NCBI GenBank assembly: GCA_022822325.1
Contig: JAJEBW010000025.1
Coordinates: 1-64,000 of the forward strand
DNA from: Gemmatimonadota bacterium
GTDB taxonomy: Bacteria > Gemmatimonadota > Gemmatimonadetes > Longimicrobiales > Gaopeijiaceae
DNA length: 64,000 nt
Direction: 5' to 3'
The position numbers and the translations under genes were made by a program. Positions 19,625 through 29,659 of the stretch are shown one piece after another. Position 1 is the stretch's first letter. Each line of letters opens with the position of its first letter. Under the pieces are notes generated by a model. That model saw only the letters and a list, made by a program, of their open reading frames with translations. It was not told the origin of the DNA and searched no databases.

Positions 19625-21070
19625 TTGGCGAAGGATGGTCGCGGGGAGACTCGGGGCCGTCCCCGCTTGCGCGTCCCCCACCCGCTTGTGCTCCTGACCG
19701 CCTGCGTCCTCGTCGCGGCGATCGGCAGCCACATCCTTCCCGCCGGCGAGTACGACCGCCGCACGGACGAAGCCACCGGCAACCGCCTGGTCGTCGCGGG
19801 CACCTGGCACGAGGTCGAACCCAACCCGGTCGGACTCTTCGAAGCCATCGTCGCGCTCCCCCGCGGAATGGCCGACGCGGCGAGCGTCATCTTCCTCGTC
19901 TTCCTGATCGGGGGCGCCTTCACCGTGGTGGACGAAACCGGGGCGCTCAAGCGCGGCGTCGCCTCGCTGATCCGGTCGCTGGGCGGCAACGAACTCATGG
20001 TGATCCCCATCGTGTCGCTCTTCTTCGCGGCAGGGGGCGTCGTCTTCAACATGCAGGAAGAGATCATTCCGCTGATTCCGGTCTTGCTTGTCCTGTCGCG
20101 CAGGCTCGGCCTTGCCCCAATCGTGACGGTCGCCATGAGCGCGGGCGCCGCGTTCGTCGGGTCGTCCTTCAGCCCCATCAATCCCTTCCAGGTTGTGATT
20201 GCACAGGAGTTGGCGGAGCTGCCCCAGATGTCGGCCTGGGCCTTCCGCACCGTTTTTCTCGCCATCGCGCTGACCCTCTGGATCGCCATGACGATGCGGT
20301 TCGCGAGGCGGACGCGGGTTCGGGCAAGCGCGGCGGAGGGCCACCCGGCGGATGCGGACAACGCAAAGGGAGAGAAGGCTTTGCGCGCGGACGGGACCGG
20401 CGGCTCGGCGGACGACGGACAGGAAGGGGTACGGCGCTCCGACCTGGGAATCTTCGGGCTTGTGCTTGCCACTCTGGCGATGGTTGTGGTGGGGATGACG
20501 CGCTGGAACTGGGACTTCGACCAGCTTTCGGCAGCCTTTTTTCTGATGGGCGTGATTGTGGGCTTGCTGGCGGGAATGCGCCTGGGCGGCACCGCGGAGG
20601 CATATGTTCGCGGCTTCCGGTCCATGGCCTATGCGGGATTGCTGATCGGCTTTGCGCGCGCCATCTACGTTGTGCTGCAGGACGGTCGCATCGTGGACAC
20701 GATTGTGCACGCTCTCTTTGCCCCGCTGGAGGGTCTGCCCGTCCTGGCGTCGGCCTTCGGCATGGTCGCGGCCCAAACGATCATTCATGTCCCCGTTCCG
20801 AGCGTCAGCGGACAGGCCGTCCTGACGATGCCGCTGCTTGTGCCCCTCTCGGATCTCCTGGGGTTGTCGCGCCAGGCAACCGTGCTGGCCTACCAGTACG
20901 GCGCGGGGCTGTGCGAGCTGCTGACCCCAACCAATGGCGCCCTGATGGCGATTCTGGCCTCGGCGGGCGTGCGCTACGAAGACTGGATCCGGTACGCGAT
21001 CCCGCTATACCTGGCTCTCGTTGGCGTAGGAATGGTTGCGATCGCGACGGCGGTGGGGCTGGGGGTGTAG
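19625..21070 (+). CDS. YfcC/AbgT-like (C4-dicarboxylate/basic amino acid carrier superfamily) membrane transporter
   Basis: Hydrophobic helices; FNMQEEIIPLIPVLLVLSRRLGLAPIVTVAMSAGAAFVGSSFSPINPFQ; QYGAGLCELLTPTNGALMAILASAGVRYEDWIRYAIPL; start (TTG) approximate. Confidence 0.75.
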   Translation: MAKDGRGETRGRPRLRVPHPLVLLTACVLVAAIGSHILPAGEYDRRTDEATGNRLVVAGTWHEVEPNPVGLFEAIVALPRGMADAASVIFLVFLIGGAFTVVDETGALKRGVASLIRSLGGNELMVIPIVSLFFAAGGVVFNMQEEIIPLIPVLLVLSRRLGLAPIVTVAMSAGAAFVGSSFSPINPFQVVIAQELAELPQMSAWAFRTVFLAIALTLWIAMTMRFARRTRVRASAAEGHPADADNAKGEKALRADGTGGSADDGQEGVRRSDLGIFGLVLATLAMVVVGMTRWNWDFDQLSAAFFLMGVIVGLLAGMRLGGTAEAYVRGFRSMAYAGLLIGFARAIYVVLQDGRIVDTIVHALFAPLEGLPVLASAFGMVAAQTIIHVPVPSVSGQAVLTMPLLVPLSDLLGLSRQATVLAYQYGAGLCELLTPTNGALMAILASAGVRYEDWIRYAIPLYLALVGVGMVAIATAVGLGV

Positions 21071-21242
21071 GGGGGTAGGGGGCGCAGGCGTCGGCCTGGG
21101 TGCTCCAGGACAATCATTGCGAACAAACACCGAAACGCATACCTTGTTTGCGGTTCGAGTGAGGCCAGAATCGTCGAGGGAGGAACATTTGCAGACCACA
21201 ACCACTACCGGGGAGGAAAACCGCGGGCCGAGGGTCGCGCGG

Positions 21243-23747
21243 ATGGCCGACGCCGCGAATCCTCACTCGGTCGCGGAACGGCTCCTGATCCACGCGGGGC
21301 TCATTCAGGAAGCCGCCCGAAAGTCGCTTCACCCTGATCGGCAGCAGGCGTTGGCCCAGTATTTCACTCCGATCCGAGTGGCCCGTCTCATGGCCGCGAT
21401 GGTTCCCGCAACCTCGGGACCGATACGCATTCTGGATCCCGGCTCGGGAACGGGCACCCTCTTCGCCACCCTTGTCGCCCAATGCCTCAGCCAGGCTTGC
21501 CCTCCGGAATCGCTGTCGGTGACCGCCTACGAGATTGACGCAGGACTCCGGCCCTTTCTCGCGCGCAGTGCGGCCGCGGTTCGTTCAGCCTGTCTGGCTC
21601 GTGGAGCGGTCGGCCGCGTGGAGTTGCGCATGGAGGACTTTGCCTGCCGCGCCTCGCGGGAACAGATCGGAGATTTTTTCGCAGAACCGGGCACATTCGA
21701 CATTTCGATTCTGAATCCCCCTTACCGGAAGCTGTCGGCGCGATCCGAGTTGCGAGCGCGACTGGACGCGCTGGACATTGCCGCACCCAACCTCTACGCC
21801 GCCTTTCTCGGACTTGCGCTTCGTAGCGTACGACCAGGCGGAACCGTCGTGGCGATTGTTCCCAGGAGCTTCTGCAATGGCACCTACTTCCGGCAGTTTC
21901 GACGGTTCTTGCTGGGGAATGCCAGTCTCCACGGCATTCACCTCTTTACGCGTCGGGATCGCGCCTTCGGACGCGACGCGGTCCTTCAGGAAAATGTGAT
22001 TCTTGCGCTGCGGCGAGGCGGGAAGCGCCGGAGTTTCGTGTCCCTTTCCTTCAGCGAAGGCACGACAGGCGATCCGGTCTGGAGCCGGCCAGTCAGGCGT
22101 GACGACCTCACGCGTCGCGGGGATGCCGATCGCTTCATTCATCTGCCCGACAGCCAGTGGAGTGCGGACCTGGCGCAGGCCATGACAACCTTGCCGACCG
22201 ACCTTGACGATCTTGGCCTCAAGGTGTCCACCGGTCCGATCGTGCGATTCCGGGTCCGAGAGTCGCTGGCGGACCTTCCCAACGGCGGCGCGGTCGTTCC
22301 CCTTTTGCTTGCCCACAACCTGTGCAACCAGGAGGTCAACTGGCCCGTCGCGGGCCGCAAGGCGCAGGCGCTGAAATCATCCGACGCCACCGCGAGGGCC
22401 CTGATTCCAAATGGCTGGTACGTCGCCACCCGCCGCTTCACCACCAGGGAGGAGCCACGAAGAGTAGTCGCCTCGGTGATTGATCCGGCGCGACTCCCCG
22501 GAACGCGGATTGCTCTCGACAACCAACTCAACTACTTCCATGCCGCCGGGGATCCCCTGGAACGCGATGTGGCGGTCGGTCTCGCCACCTATCTGAACAG
22601 CAGATTCGTGGACCGCTATTTTCGCACTTTCTCCGGCCACACCCAGGTCAACGCATCGGATCTGCGGAAGCTCAGGTACCCCGCAATCGCCGATCTTGCC
22701 GCATTGGGCGCTTCCCTCCGTCGCGTCCTCACCGATCTTCAGGCGGACCGTGCCGTCCGTCGCCACTGCAAGGAGTTGCGCACCGTGCCGAATGTCGATC
22801 CGATTCAGGAACGAATCAACGAGGGTGTGAGTGTCCTGCGGGATCTTGGAATGCCAAGGGAACAGCTCAATGACCGATCCGCCCTGACTCTCCTCGCTCT
22901 CGCAGGGCTCGGGCCCGCCGATCCGTGGTCGAGCGCGACGGCGCCGTTGATCGGCGTCACCCCAATCATGAAGTGGGTGGAAGAGCGATACGGACGCAGT
23001 TACGCACCCAACACTCGAGAGACTTTTCGTCGCTTCACTCTTCATCAATTCGTCGACGCCGCCATCGCAATCCCCAACCCTGACGATCCTGACCGCCCTG
23101 TCAACAGTCCACGGTTTTGCTACCAGCTTGCCCCCGAGGTCCTCGCCCTGATTCGGGACTTCGGTTCACCGAAGTGGGAATCCGCTCTGGCCGGATATGG
23201 CAGTCGGCGAGAGGCTCTTGTCGAGAAGTATGCCCAGCGACGCGAAATGGCCCGGATTCCGTTGATGCTCCGGGACGGCGTTGCAGTGACTCTGACACCC
23301 GGGGGACACAACGATCTGGTACGGCTTGTCCTGGAGGAGTTTTGCCCCAGGTTCGTGCCGGCCGGAACCCCGGTCTATGTCGGCGATGCGGGCCGGAAGT
23401 GGGCCTACTATGACCGCGCGCTTGCAAAACGGCTGGGGATTTCAGTGGATGAGCATGGCAAGATGCCGGACGTTGTCATCCATGACGGCGAGCGCGAATG
23501 GCTGGTCGTCGTCGAAGCGGTGACGAGTCATGGTCCCGTCGACGCAAAGAGGATCGGCGAGATGCGCAATCTGTTCAAGGGCGTCGGGGCGGGCCTGGTC
23601 TTCGTCACGGCGTTTCCTGATCGACGGACGATGGTGAGCCACCTGAACCAGATCGCGTGGCAAACGGAGGTGTGGATTTCGGACTCGCCGGGCCACCTGA
23701 TTCACTTCGACGGCGATCGGTTTCTCGGGCCGTACAACGAAGATTGA
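21243..23747 (+). CDS. Single-chain restriction-modification protein: N6-adenine methylase (NPPY) + BsuBI/PstI-type restriction endonuclease
   Basis: DPGSGTGTL, ISILNPPYRKL; C-terminal TPGGHNDLVRLVLEEFCPRFVPAGTPVYVGDAGRKWAYYD...PDVVIHDGEREWLVVVEAVTSHGPVDAKRIGEM. Confidence 0.87.
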   Translation: MADAANPHSVAERLLIHAGLIQEAARKSLHPDRQQALAQYFTPIRVARLMAAMVPATSGPIRILDPGSGTGTLFATLVAQCLSQACPPESLSVTAYEIDAGLRPFLARSAAAVRSACLARGAVGRVELRMEDFACRASREQIGDFFAEPGTFDISILNPPYRKLSARSELRARLDALDIAAPNLYAAFLGLALRSVRPGGTVVAIVPRSFCNGTYFRQFRRFLLGNASLHGIHLFTRRDRAFGRDAVLQENVILALRRGGKRRSFVSLSFSEGTTGDPVWSRPVRRDDLTRRGDADRFIHLPDSQWSADLAQAMTTLPTDLDDLGLKVSTGPIVRFRVRESLADLPNGGAVVPLLLAHNLCNQEVNWPVAGRKAQALKSSDATARALIPNGWYVATRRFTTREEPRRVVASVIDPARLPGTRIALDNQLNYFHAAGDPLERDVAVGLATYLNSRFVDRYFRTFSGHTQVNASDLRKLRYPAIADLAALGASLRRVLTDLQADRAVRRHCKELRTVPNVDPIQERINEGVSVLRDLGMPREQLNDRSALTLLALAGLGPADPWSSATAPLIGVTPIMKWVEERYGRSYAPNTRETFRRFTLHQFVDAAIAIPNPDDPDRPVNSPRFCYQLAPEVLALIRDFGSPKWESALAGYGSRREALVEKYAQRREMARIPLMLRDGVAVTLTPGGHNDLVRLVLEEFCPRFVPAGTPVYVGDAGRKWAYYDRALAKRLGISVDEHGKMPDVVIHDGEREWLVVVEAVTSHGPVDAKRIGEMRNLFKGVGAGLVFVTAFPDRRTMVSHLNQIAWQTEVWISDSPGHLIHFDGDRFLGPYNED

Positions 23748-23806
23748 CGGAATTCACCCGCGTCGGGACCCAATAACGCGCCGCATTTCTCCCCCACATG
23801 CGCACA

Positions 23807-23842
23807 AAGGGCGGACCGGCTCACCCGAACCGGCCCGCCCTT
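23807..23842. terminator. Putative bidirectional terminator hairpin between convergent genes
   Basis: AAGGGCGGACCGG / CCGGCCCGCCCTT 13-bp stem with one mismatch and ~10-nt loop. Confidence 0.65.
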
Positions 23843-23883
23843 CCCTCGTTGCACCTCGTTGCGGCCCGCCGGACCGCCCGACC

Positions 23884-25500
23884 CTACCGCCGTCCCTCCG
23901 CCCCCGCCTGCTCCTCAACGAAGCCGCGCGCCTCGTCCAGCCCCGCAATTCCGCTGCGGCCGTCCCAGAGCGCGGCAACCTTCGAGTAGTGTTCCAGCGC
24001 GACCATGGTGTTGCCCATCGCGGCGTTGGCGCGGGCGAGGCCCAGCAACGAGCGCGGACGTCCGGCCATTCGCAGCAGCGAGGTCTCGAACATCTCGGCC
24101 GCATCCTCGGGACGGTCCAGCTCCAGCAGCAGCTCGCCGTAGAGTTCGTGGACCGGCTTGACCGGGTTGGCCGATCCGCGGGGCGGCGCCATCGCTTCCA
24201 CCGCCTCGACGGCTCTGTCCATGAAGTCGGTGGCCATGTCGGCGTGGCCCATCCCGTGGTGCAGCAGCGCGCTCACCTGCATGTGCATGACATGGTCGTA
24301 GCCGCGACCTTCCGACTCCTCGCCAAGCGCCTTTTCGGCCGCCGCCAGCGTCTCCTGGTCGCCCGTGCGCGCCGCGGACAGGCCGGTCGCCAGCAGTTCG
24401 ACGATGCGCATCTCGTCGGTTACGGGCCGCACCTCCCATTCCTCCGTCTCGACGGTGTAGCGCGACTTCAGGAGCGGCAACGCACCCCGCGCCCGGGCGG
24501 TACCCGCGGCGCCCCGCGATCCCCCAACATCAAAGCCCTCGTTCTCGACCATCGAGGCCAGGCGATCGATCCACACCCGCGCCTTCGCGTAGTCGCCCCG
24601 CTGCAGATCGCCGTACTGCCCCCAGTCCAGCGAATGCACCGCGTCGCCCATTTCGTCGCCCGGTTCCCACAGCTCGACCGCGACGTCGTAGGCCGACTGG
24701 TTGTGGCCCGAGACCAGCTCCCACATCCCGTGCTGAATGAAGATGTGCGTCGGCATGTGCCTCGCGTGCGAGACCGAGGGGGCGATGTCGGCAAAGGCGT
24801 GGGCCGCCTCCAGCGCCAGCGGGGCGTTGATCGGATGGTCGAAGGCATGAATCGTGTAGTGCGCCGCGCCGGGGTGCACCGGATTGTCGTTCAGGAGCTT
24901 GAGCGCGATCGTCCCGGCGCGGATGTTGTAGCGCTCGGTCACGTTGCCGTTCAGGCGGTTGACGCCCAACAGCGACAGCGCGTAGAAGGCCGCGATCTCG
25001 GGATCGTCGGGGTACATTTCGTGCAAGTCGCCCATCGCCTCCATGTACTCGACGCGGCGCTGCGAGTGGTCGCCGTCGCCCCAGAGGATCTCCACCGCCC
25101 GCATGAGCCCCTTCTCCCGCTCGGTCGGCGCCTTCGCGATGCGCTCCTCGGGTGTCGGCGCGAGACGCTCCAGCGCCTTTCGCGGCTCGGTCGGGTCCAT
25201 GTTGGTGACCAGCGGATGGTTGTAGGCCAGCGATTCGGCCCAGTAGGCCAGCGCGAAGTCCGGGTCGATCGCCTGGGCCGCGTGGAACTGCTCGCGCGCC
25301 TGCTTCCAGCCGAAGCTGTGCAGGATCGCCACGCCGCGAAGGAAGTGGTCCTGCGCCTCGCCGGTCGCCGAGGTCGGGAAGGAGATGACTCCGACTTCGT
25401 CGAACTGCGCGTGGGCCGCATGCGGCGCGACAAGGGCGGCAAGGACGAGGGCGGCGCCCGCAAGGGTCGTACCGGTTCTCCGCATGGTGGTCTTCTTCAT
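23884..25500 (-). CDS. Exported tetratricopeptide-repeat protein
   Basis: MKKTTMRRTGTTLAGAALVLAALVAPHAAHA; AREQFHAAQAIDPDFALAYWAESLAYNHP; TPR-like repeats. Confidence 0.82.
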   Translation of the reverse strand: MKKTTMRRTGTTLAGAALVLAALVAPHAAHAQFDEVGVISFPTSATGEAQDHFLRGVAILHSFGWKQAREQFHAAQAIDPDFALAYWAESLAYNHPLVTNMDPTEPRKALERLAPTPEERIAKAPTEREKGLMRAVEILWGDGDHSQRRVEYMEAMGDLHEMYPDDPEIAAFYALSLLGVNRLNGNVTERYNIRAGTIALKLLNDNPVHPGAAHYTIHAFDHPINAPLALEAAHAFADIAPSVSHARHMPTHIFIQHGMWELVSGHNQSAYDVAVELWEPGDEMGDAVHSLDWGQYGDLQRGDYAKARVWIDRLASMVENEGFDVGGSRGAAGTARARGALPLLKSRYTVETEEWEVRPVTDEMRIVELLATGLSAARTGDQETLAAAEKALGEESEGRGYDHVMHMQVSALLHHGMGHADMATDFMDRAVEAVEAMAPPRGSANPVKPVHELYGELLLELDRPEDAAEMFETSLLRMAGRPRSLLGLARANAAMGNTMVALEHYSKVAALWDGRSGIAGLDEARGFVEEQAGAEGRR

Positions 25501-25590
25501 TGTGAATCCTCCGGTTTGGTTGGTGCGTGCCACTCTTTGGCGTGTGATTGGGGTGCGGGGGCGAATGGCCCCCCTGATCGATTTTCCGTT

Positions 25591-26949
25591 CTACATCGCG
25601 GCGATCGCCTCGCCGATCCTCTCCAGCGCGGTCTCCACGACCGCCCGCGGCGAGGCCAGGTTCATGCGCATGTAGCCGCTGCCGCCGGTGCCATAGCTCG
25701 ATCCCGGATTGAGAAACACCCCGGCGCGCTCGGCGAACCACCGCTGCACAACCTGTTCGGCGTTGACGGTTGCGCTTCCGGCGGCGCTCTCCCGGGCGGC
25801 GGTCCCGGCGGCGTCGATCCGTTCCGCGAACTCGCCCACATCGAGCCAGGCCAGGTAGGTGCCCTGCCCTTTGCGATGGCGAATTCCCGGCAAATGGTCG
25901 CGAATCCAACTCTCGGCGAAGTCGTGATTGGCGTCAAGATAGAGGATCAGATCGTCCAGCCAGGGTTCGCCCTCGTCGAGCGCGGCGCGGGTGGCGACCA
26001 TCCCCAGGGTGCTCAGATCGGCGCGGGTGTTGGCCCTGACGCGCGCAAGCAGCTCGGGATTGGTGCTGTAGTACCAGGCAACCTTCATCGCGGCCAGACT
26101 GAAGGACTTGCTGGCGGACTTGAAGGTGAGGCTGTTGTCGACAAGCTCCGGGTCGAGGCTGGCGAAGGGCGTATATGCGTTGCCGCCGGTCACGAAGTCG
26201 CAGTGGATCTCGTCGGCCAGAACCACAACGCGGTGCCGCAGGCAGATTTCCCCCATGCGCGTCAGATCCTCGGCGGACCAGCAGTTGCCGGTCGGGTTCT
26301 GCGGATTGCAGAGGATGAAGGCGTTGCAACGTTTGGCGCGCCTCTCGAAATCGTCGTAGTCGATCTCGTAGCGACCCTCGGAATCGACGATCATCGGGCT
26401 GTCGTCGGCCACGGTGCGGCTGAATCTGAGGTCGGTGTAGAAGCCGTTGTAGGTGGGAGTGGTGAGGAGGACGGGGGTGCCGGGCGGCGAAAAGGTGTGC
26501 AGCGCGGCGATGATCCCGGGGTGGACGCCGGTGGTGAAGACGATGCTGTCCGGGTCGATCTCAATGCCGTAGCGGCGCCGGTTCCAGGCGGCCACGGCTT
26601 CGGCATAGGAATCGGGACGGTGCATATAGCCCCAATTCTCGTGCGTACATCGCTCGGCCAGGGCGTTGGTGACGCAGGGCGCCGCGCGAAAGTCCATATC
26701 CGCCACACCCATTCCGGCCACAATTCCATCGCCGTACTGGGCCACCGCGCGATCCCAGCGAACGCTGTCCGTGCCGACCCGGTCATAGACTTCGTCGAAA
26801 TCGTAGTCGTTCCTGTGCACGAAAGGCCGGGGGCTGGGGCGGGAGGGGCGGGGAGTGGCTCCGGCGGCGGTCGCGCCGGTGGTTCCGAGGAGGGCGGCCG
26901 CACCCGCGCTCTTGAGGAAGGTTCTGCGGGTGGAATCGCGTCCGGTCAT
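25591..26949 (-). CDS. Tat-signal-bearing PLP-dependent aminotransferase/C-S lyase (MalY/PatB-like)
   Basis: STRRTFLKSAGAAALLG Tat signal; NPQNPTGNCWSAEDL, VVVLADEIHCDFV, FKSASKSFSLAAMKVAWYY. Confidence 0.9.
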   Translation of the reverse strand: MTGRDSTRRTFLKSAGAAALLGTTGATAAGATPRPSRPSPRPFVHRNDYDFDEVYDRVGTDSVRWDRAVAQYGDGIVAGMGVADMDFRAAPCVTNALAERCTHENWGYMHRPDSYAEAVAAWNRRRYGIEIDPDSIVFTTGVHPGIIAALHTFSPPGTPVLLTTPTYNGFYTDLRFSRTVADDSPMIVDSEGRYEIDYDDFERRAKRCNAFILCNPQNPTGNCWSAEDLTRMGEICLRHRVVVLADEIHCDFVTGGNAYTPFASLDPELVDNSLTFKSASKSFSLAAMKVAWYYSTNPELLARVRANTRADLSTLGMVATRAALDEGEPWLDDLILYLDANHDFAESWIRDHLPGIRHRKGQGTYLAWLDVGEFAERIDAAGTAARESAAGSATVNAEQVVQRWFAERAGVFLNPGSSYGTGGSGYMRMNLASPRAVVETALERIGEAIAAM

Positions 26950-27360
26950 CTGTGAAGCTCCTGTTTCGTTGCGCCGCGGTGTCGGTCGTGCCAGCGAGGC
27001 CATTCGACGCATGAGAAACAGAGTGGGGCGCCGCAGCGGTTCGCGCAAGAAGCGTGCCCCGGACAGCCTGCGCAGTTGGGGTCCGAAGGACGGGAAAAGC
27101 GGAGTCTGGAGAACGAGCGCGACGGCCTTCTTCCGTCCACGATTTTCGCGCCGACCGGCTCCCTCTTCGCCGCCGCGACCCCTGCGCTAGCGCACCCGGC
27201 CGGCCGCTCGACGAGCTGGCGGGCCACCTGCGCGCCGCAGCGCCGATCGGCGTTCCCCCTCGTCCGCCGCCGCCACAAGCGGCGCCGCCGAGAGCGCATC
27301 GTGGCGCAAAAGGCAATCGCTTGACGCTGCATTGAGATCGTGTTGTACTCATCTCTGTTG

Positions 27361-27420
27361 CCCGGGTCTCTACTTGCGCGGGTCTCTATTTGCGCGGGTC
27401 TCTGTGCGCGGGTCTCCGTG
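27361..27420. repeat. Degenerate 14-16 bp tandem repeat (cgcgggtctct...tg x4)
   Basis: Direct reading. Confidence 0.9.
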
Positions 27421-27442
27421 CGCGGGCGGCGCGTCGCCCACG

Positions 27443-27493
27443 AGTCGCTCCATGAATCAAGTCGCTCTATGAATCAAGTCGCTCCATGAATCA
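27443..27493. repeat. 17-bp tandem repeat agtcgctcYatgaatca x3
   Basis: Direct reading; copies 1 and 3 identical, copy 2 differs at one base. Confidence 0.95.
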
Positions 27494-27559
27494 CCGCGCC
27501 CCGGCTGCCGTATGGCGGCATCGATCTGGATTTCATGCAGAATGCGGAGAGGAATCGCG

Positions 27560-28288
27560 ATGAGGAGAGCGGGAACGGCGTTCGCGGTCGCATTCCTGGC
27601 TGCGCTGGCGGGCTGCCGCGGCGATCCCGGGCCCGGGGCGGAAACCGTTGCGCTGGTCCACGGGCTGGGGCGTTCGCCGGCCTCGATGATCGTCCTGGAG
27701 GAGCGGCTGGAGCAGGAGGGCTTCGCGGTCGCGAGGGTCGGATACGATTCCCGCGGGGCCGACTTCGGGGAACAGGTGCAGGCCGTGCGCAGGGCGGTCG
27801 AGAAATGTTGCGCGCAGTCTTCCCGAATTCACTTCGTCGGTCATTCGCTGGGGGGACTTCTGATCCGCGGCTACCTCGCCGAGACGCGGCCGGAGCGCCT
27901 GGGCCGGGTCGTTCTTCTGGCGCCGCCGAGCGCGGGCAGTCTGCTGGTGGACCGCCTGCAGGAGTTCCCCGTTGCCCTGGAGGCGCTCGGACCGGTGGGC
28001 AGCGCGCTGGGAACCGACAGCACCGATCTCCCCGCCACCCTTCCTCCACCCGACTACGAGATCGGGATCATCGCCGGCAACCTTTCCATCAACCCGATCG
28101 GAACGCTCGCCATTCCCGGCCCCGACGACGGAATCGTGGGAGTGGCGGAAACGCGCATCGACGGCGTCCCCACCGTGGTGCTGCCGGTGACTCACACCTT
28201 CATGATGAACAGCCCGCTGGCCGCGCGCGCGGTCGTCCAATTCCTGCGCACGGGCAACTTCGGCGAAGCGTCGATTCGGGCCAACTGA
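27560..28288 (+). CDS. Alpha/beta-hydrolase (lipase-like), lipoprotein
   Basis: VALVHGLGRSPASM; HFVGHSLGGLLIRGYL nucleophile elbow; AALAGC lipobox. Confidence 0.85.
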   Translation: MRRAGTAFAVAFLAALAGCRGDPGPGAETVALVHGLGRSPASMIVLEERLEQEGFAVARVGYDSRGADFGEQVQAVRRAVEKCCAQSSRIHFVGHSLGGLLIRGYLAETRPERLGRVVLLAPPSAGSLLVDRLQEFPVALEALGPVGSALGTDSTDLPATLPPPDYEIGIIAGNLSINPIGTLAIPGPDDGIVGVAETRIDGVPTVVLPVTHTFMMNSPLAARAVVQFLRTGNFGEASIRAN

Positions 28289-28404
28289 CTTGGGCTGCAA
28301 CCGGGGCGTTTCCCGCCGCGCCGCGTACAGTCCAACCCTGAATCGATCCCGCGACGCCGCGCCATCTTCGGATTCCCGCCAACCGCCCGGCCCCGCCAGT
28401 GGCG

Positions 28405-29622
28405 CTACCGCAACCGCTCCAGCCGCCAGAGCTCCACATGGTCCAGCTCGAGCTCGTCCTGGCGGATCGTGGCGATGAGGTCGCCCTGGAAGGTCGGGAC
28501 GGAGCGCTCCTTGTACGCCGGAGCCGGAACGCTTCCCAGCAATCGTCCTTCCGCGTCGAAGAACTCCCAGTAGTGGCCGTCGGCGCGAATCGCCTCCACC
28601 CACAACCGGCCGTCGGGCGCCATGTAGAGCTCGTCAATGAAGGGCTTTCGGTCCGGCCGCGAGAAGCCGCGGGGCTGGCAGTCCGCATCGGCGAAACGCT
28701 CCCGGAACTCGTCGTACTCCGCATTGCCGACCGCCCACTCCTCGTCGGTGACCGGAACGGGAGTCGCCGTTCGCTCGATGACGCGCAGGGTGTCGCCCGT
28801 GGCCGCGGCGGTGACCGCGATCCGGTAGAAGTACCCCCAGGCCGAAACCATGACGCCGCCGGAGGCCGGGTGCTGAACGAAGCCCGACGCGAAGGGAGCC
28901 GCGAAAAACCCGATCGAACTTTCGGCCTCGCAGAACACGGGTTCAACTCTTCCGGGAAGGTCGTCTTCCGCGACCAGGAAGGGCACGGTGTCCGCCGCTT
29001 CGCCACTGCCGCGGTAGCCCAGCCACAAGCTCGTCTCGTCGTAACGAGAGAAGGTGAGCCGAAAAAATTCGTCGGGGCCGACGTGGTAGATCCGAAGCCG
29101 GGCGGGCGATCCGGTCCACCCTCCCTCGGTTCTGCGCTGCCCAAGCCATTCCCCCTCGGCGGAGAACTCGCCAATCCGGCCCAGGCCCGGGTCGTAGACA
29201 AGCAGACGGCCGCCCACCCATGCCAGGGAGTAGATGCTCTGGAACTCGCCCGGTCCCTCGCCATGTCGTCCGAAGGTGCGGAGGTGCTCTCCGTCCAGTC
29301 CGAAGACCCGCACCTCGCCGTTGATGGCATCCCCCACGAACACTTCGCCGCCGGGTCCGAGCGCGACCGAGGCGACCCGTCCGAACTCGTCGGGGCCGGC
29401 CTGGTCGGTGATCTCCTTCGGTCCGATCGAGACGACGGGGACAAGCTGCCACGCGGAGGGCTCGCCGGCGTTGACGACCTGGACCACCCCATTGATGGTG
29501 TCGAAGGTTGTCGTCAGATCGCCCCCCGCGGCCATGTCGCCGGGGGCCCGGCAGGCGGCGCTGTGCACAAGAACGACGGCGGCGACGGCGAAGCGAAGGC
29601 TGTTCGTTGGACTGCTCGTCAT
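28405..29622 (-). CDS. 6-bladed beta-propeller lipoprotein (copy A)
   Basis: GRVASVALGPGGEVFVGDAINGEVRVFGLDGEHLRTFGRHGEGPGEF. Confidence 0.82.
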   Translation of the reverse strand: MTSSPTNSLRFAVAAVVLVHSAACRAPGDMAAGGDLTTTFDTINGVVQVVNAGEPSAWQLVPVVSIGPKEITDQAGPDEFGRVASVALGPGGEVFVGDAINGEVRVFGLDGEHLRTFGRHGEGPGEFQSIYSLAWVGGRLLVYDPGLGRIGEFSAEGEWLGQRRTEGGWTGSPARLRIYHVGPDEFFRLTFSRYDETSLWLGYRGSGEAADTVPFLVAEDDLPGRVEPVFCEAESSIGFFAAPFASGFVQHPASGGVMVSAWGYFYRIAVTAAATGDTLRVIERTATPVPVTDEEWAVGNAEYDEFRERFADADCQPRGFSRPDRKPFIDELYMAPDGRLWVEAIRADGHYWEFFDAEGRLLGSVPAPAYKERSVPTFQGDLIATIRQDELELDHVELWRLERLR

Positions 29623-29659
29623 TGGGCTGCTCGCTGGCATGGGGTTTCTCGGGATTGCC

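Noticed and set aside
27361-27493. CRISPR array
   Set aside because: Units are directly tandem without unique spacers and too short; no cas genes seen.
26950-27559. Small ORFs in the gap between aminotransferase and hydrolase genes
   Set aside because: Arg/Pro/Ala-rich overlapping frames with no conserved motif; region better described as intergenic with repeats.
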